The notes under the pieces: generated by a model
Told to the model about the DNA's origin: nothing
Seen by the model: the letters and a program-made list of their open reading frames with translations, nothing else
Database searches by the model: none
Assembly (NCBI GenBank): GCA_014905825.1
Contig: JACGCN010000082.1
Coordinates: forward strand, 1-64,000
Source: Lyophyllum atratum
Taxonomy: Eukaryota; Basidiomycota; Agaricomycetes; Agaricales; Lyophyllaceae
Reading direction: 5' to 3'
Length of the DNA stretch: 64,000 nucleotides
Position numbers and translations under genes: made by a program
Shown: piece after piece, positions 47,088 through 56,567 of the stretch
Position numbering within the stretch: position 1 is the first letter of the stretch
How the letters are laid out: every line of letters begins with the position of its first letter

Positions 47088-47999
47088 ATGTCAACAACGA
47101 ACACCGGTCATATTTTCAACGTTCCCGAGCCTGAAGGCAAAGAGTATGCATCTCTTTGTCTCATCCTCCTCTAATGTTCGCTGACATACTTGATAGACGC
47201 GTCGAGCTTGAGACCACAGCTGCTGAGGCGCAGATCGAGGCACCCACCCCTGCAGAGGCTCGCGAAGTGGAGGCGAACGCAGAGCACGCACACGAAGTTG
47301 CTCATGAAGCAGCAGACGCGGCCAAAGTAAGCTTCGCCCAATCACACCCTTGGAAATACTCTGATCGTCGCTTTGTCAGTCGAAAGGTCCAGCTCTGACG
47401 GGTACGCCACCTTCTGCCGTCGACCAGCTGCAAACGGAAGTAAAGGCGAAGACGAACGAGGCGGTCGCTGAAGGCCATCAGGATGTTGATGCTGCCAAGG
47501 CAGCAGGCGCTGGATATGTAGACCAGGCGAAGGCGTTAGCCGCGAACGCGATCTCTAAAGCTCAGGTATGCTCACAGCTGCTATTGGTACTCATGGGCGT
47601 ATCCTTACTCGTTCTTTCTAGTCTTATTTGCCTACCAGTGTCGGCGGACAAACGTCCAGCCTCGCCCAACCGGCGAGCGGCATTGCCGACACGCTCCAGA
47701 ATACCGCGGCCACGGTAGTCGGAAACACAAAGCAGTACCTCGCATCGGCACAGGAAGCCTCCAAACCCCACATTGAGACCGTGAAGGAGGTCGCAAAGCC
47801 CCACGTCGAGACCATCAAGGGGGCTACGCAGAACGTTCTAGGAACGGCCGGTACACAGGGTGCGCAAGTAACGCCTGCATCGTCAACCGGTATACCAGCT
47901 ACAAGCGCCCCTCTCGAGAATGGCCCACATACTGTCGGCACACCATATCCTTCGACGACGACAACTACGGGTACGAACGTCGGATCGAAGGTCGCGTAA
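47088..47999 (+). CDS. Small Ala/Thr/Glu-rich, LEA-like helical protein
   Basis: I do not recognise an exact family. The start at 47088 gives MSTTNTGHIFNVPEPEGKER. Introns at about 47143-47197, 47325-47382 and 47566-47621 keep frame. The middle is amphipathic and Ala-rich (EAREVEANAEHAHEVAHEAA, DAAKAAGAGYVDQAKALAAN). Two similar 11-13 residue units (KPHIETVKEVA, KPHVETIKGAT) recall the 11-mer repeats of LEA-type desiccation proteins. A Thr-rich tail ends GTNVGSKVA. The strong TATA box fits stress induction. A role in dehydration or sporulation stress is inference only. Confidence 0.75.
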
Positions 48000-48125
48000 C
48001 CCCGTACTCCATCCCCGTGCTTATATATACATACCCACCGCATTTACACTATTGTATTTTATAATTTGTGAATATGCAAGGTCGTCGCTTCCTGGTGGCG
48101 ATGTTACAGTGGCACTTGTGTGATG

Positions 48126-49169
48126 ATGTCATCTCTAGAAAAGGTAATGTAGGTGATGCTAGTGATCAGTACCAATCTCTTCTGAGTCCTCACTCTCACC
48201 AGTAGACAACATATACCTGCGTCATGGTACATCCCGGCCACTCTCGGACTACAAGATGTTGACTGAAATCCTGTAGGATGACTTTATGAAGTTCGCAAAG
48301 AAGGGCTATGAAGCATACAACGAGTCCCAATGTAAGATCGATCAATCTCTCCGACGATAACCATATCGCTGAGAGTTCCTCCCATTCTAAAGCTGACGTC
48401 AACAAGACTGGCGGCCAGCATCTCAACTCCCCCGATAATATTGCACAGCAATCTGGACGCGGGGGACCCAATAGTAAGCATGAATGCCTGGAGCGAGTTT
48501 AAAGTTCTGATCTAACATGGCTGCAGTAAACCACGCCGAGGTAGTGTCGTCAGCAGAGCAAGAAACAGGAGAGCGCGGCCTGTTTGAAACCGCCCTCAGC
48601 TTCCTTGGGGACAACAAGGTGAGCCCCACCTCAGCGGCAATTCAAGCGCCACGAATCAAGACCTGTCCCCGCAGAACGAGCATGAACAGCCTCTCGACGA
48701 AGAACATGTAACCAAGGCTCATGAGAAGGCCTATGCCGAGGGAAATGCCTCTGCGCTGAGTGCCAGCTCTATGGGCAGTGCAGCTGCTTTACAGGTACAT
48801 CGTCAATTATATACGTCGTAGATACTAGCGCTTAGCACGACCATACCCCAGATCCTCAAGCAATTCACCTCCGGAGGCAAGAGCGGCGGCAGCGGCTCCC
48901 AGACCCATCTCATCAGCATGGCGATGGCGGAGGCGACGAAGTTGTTCGACAAGTCTGGAGGAGCTGCGTCGGGCAATAAACAGGATGCTGTCAATGGTGC
49001 TGCGATGACTGTCATGAAGTTGTTGGTACAGTCGAAGTTCAGTGGAGGAACCGCTGGTAGCAGCTCTGGTGGAGTGGGCGGGTTGATGAGCCTTGTGAGT
49101 TCCTGTATTCCGTGATGTCAGAGCATCGTGAACTGACACTGCTGCACGTAGGCCACACACTTCGCGTGA
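48126..49169 (+). CDS. bfg: Beta-flanking protein (DUF7721 type), border of the A mating-type locus
   Basis: This is the conserved gene long used as the beta-side border of the mushroom A locus; its biochemical role is unknown. The first exon MSSLEK at 48126 spliced to DDFMKFAKKGYEAYNES is probable, not certain. The body follows the family plan: a linker (DVNKTGGQHLNSPDNIAQQS), NHAEVVSSAEQETGERGLFE with ALSFLGDNK, HVTKAHEKAYAEGNASALSA, SSMGSAAALQILKQFTSGGK, LISMAMAEATKLFDKSGGAA and NKQDAVNGAAMTVMKLLVQS. A Gly/Ser-rich end closes with MSLATHFA across a last intron. At least five introns are in frame. It sits 321 bp from the first HD2 stop, as expected for the locus border. Confidence 0.88.
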
Positions 49170-49490
49170 TAAGCATAGAAAGTTATAAACGGACATGTAC
49201 AATACCAGTATCTGATGTGGATCTTGTTCACATCGCGCAACTCGGATCGGATTTGTGGCATTTCAACTAAGTGAAATTGTTGCTAGTACAAGCCATGCAT
49301 ATTGATACGGTATATGGTTGAGAGCGATGAGATATATGGAAAGCAAGAAGAGCAGGATGATAGCAGGAGCGAGCAGACAACGGGAATGCGAGAATAAATA
49401 AAGATAAAGATATTGTGGTGGGATTCATGTCAAGATGCACTATCATAGACAAGGGTATTTTGCCATAGGTCGAAGAAGGTGGATAGTGTA
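49170..49490. other. interval between beta-fg and the HD2-1 stop
   Basis: About 320 bases. It contains the HD2-1 3' flank with a 26-bp element at 49426-49451 also found behind HD2-2. No gene is seen. Confidence 0.6.
49426..49451 (-). promoter_or_regulatory. 26-bp conserved 3'-flank element, copy 1
   Basis: Exact 26-bp match to 54347-54372, both just downstream of an HD2 stop (about 40 and 67 bp) and both in sense orientation on the minus strand. The surrounding 3' flanks are much more diverged. It may be a 3' UTR or polyadenylation signal, or a remnant of the duplication. Confidence 0.6.
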
Positions 49491-51355
49491 TCATTGTAGC
49501 GCACGCAGAGGGAAGTTCCGAGATTCTGTATGTCCAGCAGATGCAACCACGATGTCAAAAATAGATGGCTGCTTCGGTTCAGCAGTTATAGAAAAGCTGA
49601 AGGGTGTCCCATCCACAGGTGAAAGCGATCGATCGCCAAACAGGCTATGCATGTTCTCGAAGTCAAGACCAGATACTGACACAGAGGGAGAGTCCCCTGA
49701 TAACGAAGCGTATGGCATCTCAGGCGTTGCAGGGGTGCTAGATGACGAGTTTGAGCTGCCCGAGGATGAGGATGGTCTTTGATCGGACGATGCGTCAGAG
49801 CCGAAGGACGGCGTGCGGGAGCTCGACGATGAAGACCGGGAAGGTGCCGGAGAAGCATCTGAATTGGCTGGACTGCCACGACGATGAGCGATGCTCACGT
49901 TCTTGGGAGTGCGTTTGGGAAGAGGAGCAACCTTTCGGCGCATGGGGGTATTGTTGGACGGGTGAGGCGGTACGAGGGTGGTGGGCTGGGAGGAAGGGCT
50001 GGGAGAACGGAAAGGGTGAAGGCGAGAAGAAGATGCAGGAACGGTGGGGAGACGCGACGTATACAGTGAGGGAAGGGGTTTGATAGATCGGACCAAAGCA
50101 GGATGAGGAGCAGAAGGTAGAACTGTGACCCTTGAGTCACACCAGGACCGAGCTGAACTTGAGTGTCGTGTCATGGAAACAGGTGCCCTCATATGAAGTT
50201 TAGTGTTGAAATCTGCAATGAAATCGTCCATGTCTATCGGTATCTTGACGGCGCGATGCGTTGTAGCAGGTTTGCGAAACCATACAGGTGGAGGGAACTT
50301 GAAAGTGCCCTCCTTGCATGGGAAAGGATCATAATCAAAGCGAGGGGGATACAAGCTTGGAAAAGCATGGAGGGGCCGAGGGGGGTTCAGGAGATTGGGA
50401 GCTGTGGGACCCCAGGATCGTGCTGGCGTCGATTGCTTCAAGCGGCAATTAGTAAGACCGTCGACAAACATGCGGGTTGACATACCGTGTCTTCCACATC
50501 CGAAAAATCGTCTTTGTCGGGCTCTAGATTGATAGACCTCCGTTCATGTTTGGGGACAGTGAAGAACGACATTTTTTGTTTTAGAGATTTTAGAGAGATT
50601 TCGAGAGGGAGTGGGTCCTCGGTCAACCTCCTGAGTGGCTTGCCATCCTTTCTTGCGCGGTTGCGGTGGTTTTGAAACTGATGGCAAGGAAAAAAGTGTC
50701 AGAACGCCGCGATACATATGGTGAAAGCTGGGACATACCCAAACTTCAATCTGGCGGGGGGTCATCATGGATTTTCTTGCCAAAACAGACCTGTCGCGCG
50801 CAGAAGGGTACGCGTTGTGTTCGAAATATTTCTCTAAGAGGGGTGTATATTCCTAGAAAAAAAATCAATGGACTGTCATTTTGATGGCAGAGAAATGCGT
50901 ACGTGATTAAACGTCGGTTTGTTTCCCTTTGCGTGTGGCCTAGCGGCCACTGATTCCACCTTCGCAACAGCATCACGGGCACAGGCGAAGGCATCTTCTG
51001 CCCATGCATGCGTCTGCTGCATATACGCCGTATGCCATGCTGCGGTCATCGTTAGCACTCCTTTTTGAGTAATACGTCCTGCCGCTGATGCTTTTCGAAA
51101 TGCATTTCTGAATGAAGTCTCACAAACGTCGCGTAGACCGTGTGCCGTCTTTAGATATGTCTCAGATGCCTGTCGTGCGATAATAGGTGACAAGCCGATT
51201 TTCTCGAGCTGAGGAGCGATAGTTGTGATCTGGGGGAGCAGAAGAGCAGAGTCGGGGAGGGTGTTTGAGATAGCAGGGGTTACAGTACCAGACGACGGCA
51301 TGTGTTGACTGAAGCTAGTGGGTAGTCCGTGAAAGGATCCCTTCAGATGATGCAT
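49491..51355 (-). CDS. HD2: HD2-class mating-type homeodomain protein, pair 1
   Basis: Mating-type transcription factor that dimerises with an HD1 partner from another allele. The start at 51355 gives MHHLKGSFHGLPTSF. The variable N-terminal specificity region (LEKIGLSPIIARQASETYLK) reaches about 50906. Introns at 50855-50904 and near 50684-50745 split the homeodomain, a position typical of HD2 genes. The homeodomain reads YFEHNAYPSARDRSVLARKS, MMTPRQIEVW, then FQNHRNRARKDG, the classical WFQNxR helix 3. Downstream is NPPRPLHAFPSLYPPRFDYD, a basic block MRRKVAPLPKRTPKN (likely NLS) and a Ser-rich tail. One more intron lies near 50443-50490. It shares a 194-bp divergent promoter with HD1 pair 1. 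Confidence 0.95.
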
Positions 51356-51549
51356 GGAGGAGAAAACTGAGGGTAGCTCTCACTAGCATTGAACGAGCGC
51401 TGCTTTGTCCCAACTACCAAAGCCTAAACAGGCGAACAATGCAGGAAGACTCGCTTATGTAAGCACAATGCCCATCGCATTGGCACTTGACTTGTGAGAG
51501 CACGGCTGAGACGAACATCCACTCATACTCCCACTCTCCCACTAGACCT
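51356..51549. promoter_or_regulatory. Divergent promoter of HD pair 1
   Basis: 194 bp between the HD2-1 and HD1-1 start codons. It holds a 20-bp segment at 51422-51441, matching 56402-56421 in the second pair at 17 of 20 positions, including an identical GAACAATG core. Confidence 0.75.
51422..51441 (+). promoter_or_regulatory. Shared HD promoter motif with GAACAATG core, copy 1
   Basis: 66 bp upstream of the HD2-1 start. The pair-2 copy lies 67 bp upstream of HD2-2. AACAATG fits the WWCAAWG consensus bound by Sox-type HMG-box proteins, the class that includes fungal mating regulators such as Prf1. That a fungal HMG factor binds here is inference. Confidence 0.55.
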
Positions 51550-53664
51550 ATGGACCCATCCATCGACGAGCGACTGTCTTCCGTCGAAGAGAGATTCCTA
51601 CTTGCCTCCAGTCAAGGAGTTCCAGCCCTTGCCATCTTCCACGATCAGTGGTTTGCCCTCCTCCAGGATATTGAGGATGGCGTGCGCATGGCCAGCATCA
51701 AAGACGAAACGCTTCTTTTGGCCAATACCGTATCCTCGCGGGTTGCGGTCTTAACAAGCTGTCTCATCGATTTCAAAGCTAGTTCAGATGCCATACAAAA
51801 CGACTTGGAAGAGGTCTTCGCTCAAATCGGCATGGAAGATTCTCCGGACGCTGCTCAAGTCCAGCTACCTTACCGTGTAGATGAAGATCCCACAACCCAG
51901 TCAGAGTCATTAAACAGCGCCACCCACTCCTCTTGCCCCCCATATATCGAACCTGCCTACCGATGGCTGCTCAAAAATTTACACAACCCATACCCATCGA
52001 AAGAGACTCGCATTTCCATAGCCGTGGAATCCAGCTCTGTCAGCAAGAACTTCGATACCAAAGGTATCGATACTAAGCATGTCGATACCTGGTTTATCGA
52101 CACGCGAAAACGGATTGGCTGGAACAAACTCCGTAAACAGCACTTCTCCAAACGCGCTGACATAGTGGACGCAGCCACACGCTTCTTTGTGCGAGAAGAT
52201 GAAAAGCGGCCAGTGGACCCGACCGTGGAGTTAGAATTTGCAGCGCTCCAGAAGCGGGCGAGGGACCTTTACGCGGATCGATTCGTCGAGAGTACGCTCG
52301 CGACGAAGTTGGACGTTGCTGTAAAGGATCTGACACCCGTGACGAGGGCACAAGCACGCGAAGAGACAGAGCGGTTGCGACTGGAAGCGCGAAAAGGAGA
52401 AGAAGATGCCCTGGCGGCGTCATCCTATCCGTCACCACAGCGCTCCCCTGGTCGTTCACCAGAGGCGGTTGCGCTGGCGCCTTTAGAAGAAGATGAAGAC
52501 CTCTCTACCATGCAACCAGAAGCGATTGCTGGGCGGAAACGTCGCAGTATCTCTCCCAATGGGGACGAAGACAATTCTGCCGATCGACCAGGCAAACGCG
52601 CTAGGCAAGTGCCCTCAACGATGCTACCTCTATGTTTGCTGATTATCTCAAATAGGCTCGAAGCCACTTCGCTGCCTACTGGTCTCCCGTCACCCACCCC
52701 CTCCCCCCATGAGCCCCTCCGAAGAAGTATATCTCCGACTCTTGCGCTGGACTTAACTCCGCTCCCTACTATTAGTAGGAAACGACGCCTTTCTGACGCC
52801 GATGTCCAAGGTGCTCCTAAACGACCTCGTAACTTCCCTTGTGGACCCCGATTGCAGGCGGTCTCAGCCCCTCTGCTGATGTCTAATGTACATATCGGGG
52901 CATCGAGCATGGACCACTGGTTCAACGCACATTTTGGGATTCCCAATCCCGTAGTCATTGATGAGCTTGACACCTCTGAGCCTCTAGATGTTCAGGTCTT
53001 CAACTACCCCATTGTGGAAGTGGAAACCCCTTCCACACCATACGGATCGTTGGCTGGAGGACCTTGCGATCTGGACAACGCCATTCCTCCTCTAGTGGCT
53101 GATGAGTTTTCTTTCGCCGCAGAATCATTGGAGATATCGACAAACACCTATGACATTAATGAATTGTTCCTGGACGATGAGGAGCCCGAGACAGTGTTTT
53201 CGGGGCAAAGTACGTCAAATCGGCCGGGATATATACGTTCCACCATTGACAACATTATTATCCTAGATCTCGTGAACCAGCCACAAAACTTTTCGCAACC
53301 ACCCGTTTTGGATTTCTCCACAATCACAAATTTTCCAACTGTCCCTTTTGTGGACTCATATGATACCCACTTCAGCGGTGATGCGCCCCATTCGCTGTCT
53401 ATGAACCCCATATTGGATATAGACTGGAACTTCCCACCATTCATGCAAGCCGACGACCTCTTCGGTTCCCTCAACAATTCGAAAGCCTTTGGGCAGGACG
53501 TCTTAGCCCAAGACCCATCTCTGATGGTAGGAATGAGTGGACTTCTTGCCGACCCCACACTCACTCAGGAATCCCAGGCAGAGGACAAGGCCGACATGGA
53601 ACGAAGGCTTGCGGCAATGAGAGAGGAGATGCGCCAGCTGGAGCAGAAAATTGCTGTGTCATAG
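51550..53664 (+). CDS. HD1: HD1-class mating-type homeodomain protein, pair 1
   Basis: Partner of HD2 in the compatibility switch. The start at 51550 (MDPSIDERLSSVEERFLLAS) matches the paralogue's start; an in-frame Met at 51487 is likely too early. The N-terminal dimerisation region runs to about 51950. The atypical homeodomain begins YIEPAYRWLLKNLHNPYPSK and ends VDTWFIDTRKRIGWNKLRKQ. It has an unusual insert of xDTx repeats before helix 3. Then come SYPSPQRSPGRSPE, GRKRRSISPNGDED and GKRAR. A 51-nt GC-AG intron at 52605-52655 follows, and RKRRLSDADVQGAPKRPRNF is a shared basic block. The C-terminus is acidic and aromatic (activation-like) and ends in a short coiled coil MERRLAAMREEMRQLEQKIA. 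Confidence 0.94.
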   Translation: MDPSIDERLSSVEERFLLASSQGVPALAIFHDQWFALLQDIEDGVRMASIKDETLLLANTVSSRVAVLTSCLIDFKASSDAIQNDLEEVFAQIGMEDSPDAAQVQLPYRVDEDPTTQSESLNSATHSSCPPYIEPAYRWLLKNLHNPYPSKETRISIAVESSSVSKNFDTKGIDTKHVDTWFIDTRKRIGWNKLRKQHFSKRADIVDAATRFFVREDEKRPVDPTVELEFAALQKRARDLYADRFVESTLATKLDVAVKDLTPVTRAQAREETERLRLEARKGEEDALAASSYPSPQRSPGRSPEAVALAPLEEDEDLSTMQPEAIAGRKRRSISPNGDEDNSADRPGKRARQVPSTMLPLCLLIISNRLEATSLPTGLPSPTPSPHEPLRRSISPTLALDLTPLPTISRKRRLSDADVQGAPKRPRNFPCGPRLQAVSAPLLMSNVHIGASSMDHWFNAHFGIPNPVVIDELDTSEPLDVQVFNYPIVEVETPSTPYGSLAGGPCDLDNAIPPLVADEFSFAAESLEISTNTYDINELFLDDEEPETVFSGQSTSNRPGYIRSTIDNIIILDLVNQPQNFSQPPVLDFSTITNFPTVPFVDSYDTHFSGDAPHSLSMNPILDIDWNFPPFMQADDLFGSLNNSKAFGQDVLAQDPSLMVGMSGLLADPTLTQESQAEDKADMERRLAAMREEMRQLEQKIAVS
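52052..52103 (+). repeat. 15-bp-period repeat inside the HD1-1 homeodomain
   Basis: TCGATAC occurs at 52052, 52067 and 52082, with TCGACAC at 52097, exactly 15 bp apart. It encodes FDTKG, IDTKH, VDTWF and IDTR in series just before and into helix 3. Confidence 0.85.
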
Positions 53665-54438
53665 TAAGCTCGTCTTGACGATTCTTGCCCTTATCGGCGA
53701 ACTGAGAGGTCTTTTGCAGATCCTGAATTGAACCCTTTCCACATGATTCCTAGCCTCATCGCCATCATTTCAAACACATCCATTGTATCAAATAGTTCAC
53801 TCGACATCTCTTTTTCGCATATCATTATAGGTTAACTTGCATTGATACCCTTGCTATCATAACTATCACTTTACGCACTGCTTTGAAGGTCGCTATAATC
53901 CCATGTATATGTTACTATTAGCCTTGAACATGATGTATCTCCGACTCATCTGTCGTTGACGCCCGCGTTGTCCGGTGCAATCACGTCGATGTCGCTACTT
54001 TCGATATCTTGTGGTAGGTCTTGCGGAGGCTGTCATGACGTGTTATCAAGTACAACAAGACCGGCTCAGACTGGTGTCTCTTGAGGACTCTGAGCAAAGT
54101 AGCCGACAGATTCAATCAGAAAGTCGAGTCATCGACAAGAGAAAAGTTATTATTTCCATAGAATTTAGGACCTGAGTATTACCAGTACAGTGTGTCTATC
54201 GATACATTTGTCGTAACAGCGATGATATATATGATCATCAAAAGCGATATCAATATGGTAGCAAGAGGATGCAGACTTGGATAACGATAAGCAAAGCGAC
54301 GCGAAAATAAAGATAGCGAGCAGAGAAAAAAGATAGCAGCGTGAGGCATGTCAAGATGCACTATCATAGACATAACAGACCATAGGTTATCTACTCCTTG
54401 TAGTAGGCGCATGATGGCGAGGCATAGGATGGCGTGCT
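53665..54438. other. Convergent spacer between the HD pairs
   Basis: About 770 bp from the HD1-1 stop to the HD2-2 stop. It contains 3' flanks and the second 26-bp element. A 66-codon ORF at 53975-54175 has no features. No third HD gene fragment was recognised. Confidence 0.6.
54347..54372 (-). promoter_or_regulatory. 26-bp conserved 3'-flank element, copy 2
   Basis: Exact match to 49426-49451; lies about 67 bp past the HD2-2 stop, sense on the minus strand. Confidence 0.6.
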
Positions 54439-56334
54439 TCAAGACCCCAAATGCCCAACAGCTGGGACCTCGAAGCCAAATGTAAATGGTTGCTTCGGTG
54501 GAGCGACCATTGAGGATTTCAATGGTATTCCTTCTCTGGGAGAAAGAGATTCTAGGCGATCAGCGAACAGGCCCCACGAGCGTTCGAAGTCAATGCCTGA
54601 AGGGGAGGCAGATGAGCCAACATCATCTGGCAACGTGGCGTATGACTGCTCAGGTGTTGCGGGGGCACTTGACGATGTCGACGAGCTACTCGAGGATGAG
54701 GAAGGTCTTCGTTCCGAAGACGGGTATGTGCCGGACAACGATGAGCGAGAGGCGGAGGATGATGATCGCGACAGTGCTGAAGAAGCTTCTGAAACGGCAG
54801 GGCTTCCGCGATAGTGAGCGACGCTTGCGTGCTTTGGAGTGCGTTTGGGAAGGCGAGCTACCTTTCGACGGGTAGGAGTGTCCTTAGAGTGGTCAGGGAG
54901 GATGAGTGTGCTGGGTTGAGAGAATGGACTAGGTGATCGGAATGGATGAAGGCGGGAAGATGAGGCGGGGACGGTGGTGAGGGTGGATAGATATCTTGAG
55001 GGGGGTACGAATGGCAACGGCACAAAGGCAGGATGAGGAGCGGGGGGTAGAACGGTGGCTCTACCAGCACACCAAGACGCGGCTAGCTTCGAGCGCTGCT
55101 TCATGGATACAGGTACTCTTAAATGAAGTTTCGTTTCGAAATCCCCGATTAACTCATCAAAGTCGATCGGAGTTTTGGGAATGCAAGGTGGGGTGGCAGG
55201 CTTGCGGTACCAGAGGGGCTCGGGGAAGTTGTGTGTTCTGGTTTTCGTCGGGAAAGGATCATAGTCACAACGAGGAGGATACACCGTTGGGAAGGCATGA
55301 AATGGTCTAGGGGGGTTGAAGGCATCGGCAGCAGTTGGGTCCCAGGAAGGTGTTGACGTTGTCGGCTGTGCAAAATGTAAGAATAACAGCAACGAAAAGT
55401 AGATGGCTACATACCATGTTTTCATCATTGGAGGAGTCTTCCTTGGGAGGTACCGTTTTCTTCGCAGCTTGCCTCTGATCCTCAGGTATGGTGAAGAAGG
55501 GCATTTTGCGCTCCAAAGATTTCAAAGAGATTTCGAAAGGGAGTTGGCGTAGAGTCAATTTGCGGAGAGGCTTTCCGTCTTTCCTTGCGCGATTGCGGTG
55601 GTTTTGGAACTAAGCACAATACCATAACCATCAAAACGCGAAGACTTCAGGAACATATTTAAGTTGAAGACATACCCAAACTTCAATCTGCCGAGGCGTC
55701 ATCATGGATTTCCTTGCAAGAACAGTCCTGTCGATTGCAGAAGGGTAGGCGTTATATTCAAAATATTTCTCTAAAAAAGGCGTATATTCCTGATTACAGA
55801 TTAAATTAAAAGATGTCTTTCAGAGGAGGATACACGTACATGGTTAAAGACGGGTTTCATCTCTTTCGTGGGTTCCTCTTCGGTTGATTTCGCCGTTGCA
55901 ACTGCGCGTTGGGCCAGAGAGAATACAGCATCACGGGCACGGGAAATGTTGTCTTCCGCCCATGCATGGGTTTGCTGTGTGAGAGCAGTACTCCATTCTT
56001 TTGTTGTCATCTGCGCCTCTGTATGTCTGACGCTGCCTTTAATCGATGCCTTTTGAAGCGCATTCCTGAGTGAGGATTGGGAAGCATCGTGAAGTTCGCG
56101 CGTCGTTTTAACATAAGCATCAGACACTTGTCGCGCGATCGCAGGTGGTAAGCCAATGTCCACAAGCTGAGAAGTTATACTCGAGGCGTTTGGCATCCGG
56201 GGCGGTGGAGTAGCATTGGACGTGGAGCAAGAGTCAGAGCTATGGGGAGTATCGAGAGGTGAACAGCGCGACGGCGCTCTGAGTTGAGCGGCACCTGCGA
56301 GTATACTGCGAACGGAATCTTTCGAACGATGCAT
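54439..56334 (-). CDS. HD2: HD2-class mating-type homeodomain protein, pair 2
   Basis: Paralogue of the HD2 at 49491. The start at 56334 (MHRSKDSVRSIL) aligns with MHHLKG of the first copy; the Met at 56376 in the same frame would add 14 residues. The specificity region reads LVDIGLPPAIARQVSDAYVK and AEDNISRARDAVFSLAQRAV. The homeodomain is split by introns at about 55795-55842 and 55611-55674 and reads YFEYNAYPSAIDRTVLARKS with FQNHRNRARKDG. Over 57 residues from EYTP to KLT it differs from copy 1 at five positions by my count. Shared downstream blocks are NPPRPFHAFPTVYPPRCDYD and TRRKVARLPKRTPKH (NLS-like), then a Ser-rich tail. Its N-terminus is clearly diverged from copy 1, as expected for specificity. 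Confidence 0.95.
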
Positions 56335-56567
56335 GTGTGGGGTATGAGGGAATCCAAGTTCCATTGGTCGTCTCACTGTCAGGAGTGGTCATTCTGGGAT
56401 TGCCAAAACGGGTGAACAATGGGATGATGGCGTGACTAGGACATGTGTGACAACGTGTCGACAAGTGTCACTAAGAATAAAGGTCATCAACCCATTGTCC
56501 CACCCACACCGCCAAACAGACTTGAATCAAAGAGTGCTCGCAGGCCTACGGTTCATGCCCTCGCACC
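56335..56567. promoter_or_regulatory. Divergent promoter of HD pair 2
   Basis: 233 bp between the HD2-2 and HD1-2 starts. It carries the second copy of the shared promoter motif at 56402-56421. Confidence 0.75.
56402..56421 (+). promoter_or_regulatory. Shared HD promoter motif with GAACAATG core, copy 2
   Basis: 17 of 20 bases equal to 51422-51441, with the GAACAATG core identical. It lies 67 bp upstream of the HD2-2 start, nearly the same spacing as in pair 1. Confidence 0.55.

Noticed and set aside
49435..50083. Plus-strand ORFs antisense to the HD2-1 tail
   Set aside because: They mirror the Ser/Pro-rich coding sequence of HD2; low complexity explains the open frames.
53975..54175. Possible small gene between the HD pairs
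   Set aside because: 66 codons, no similarity to HD or pheromone-type motifs, no CAAX end, no splice support.
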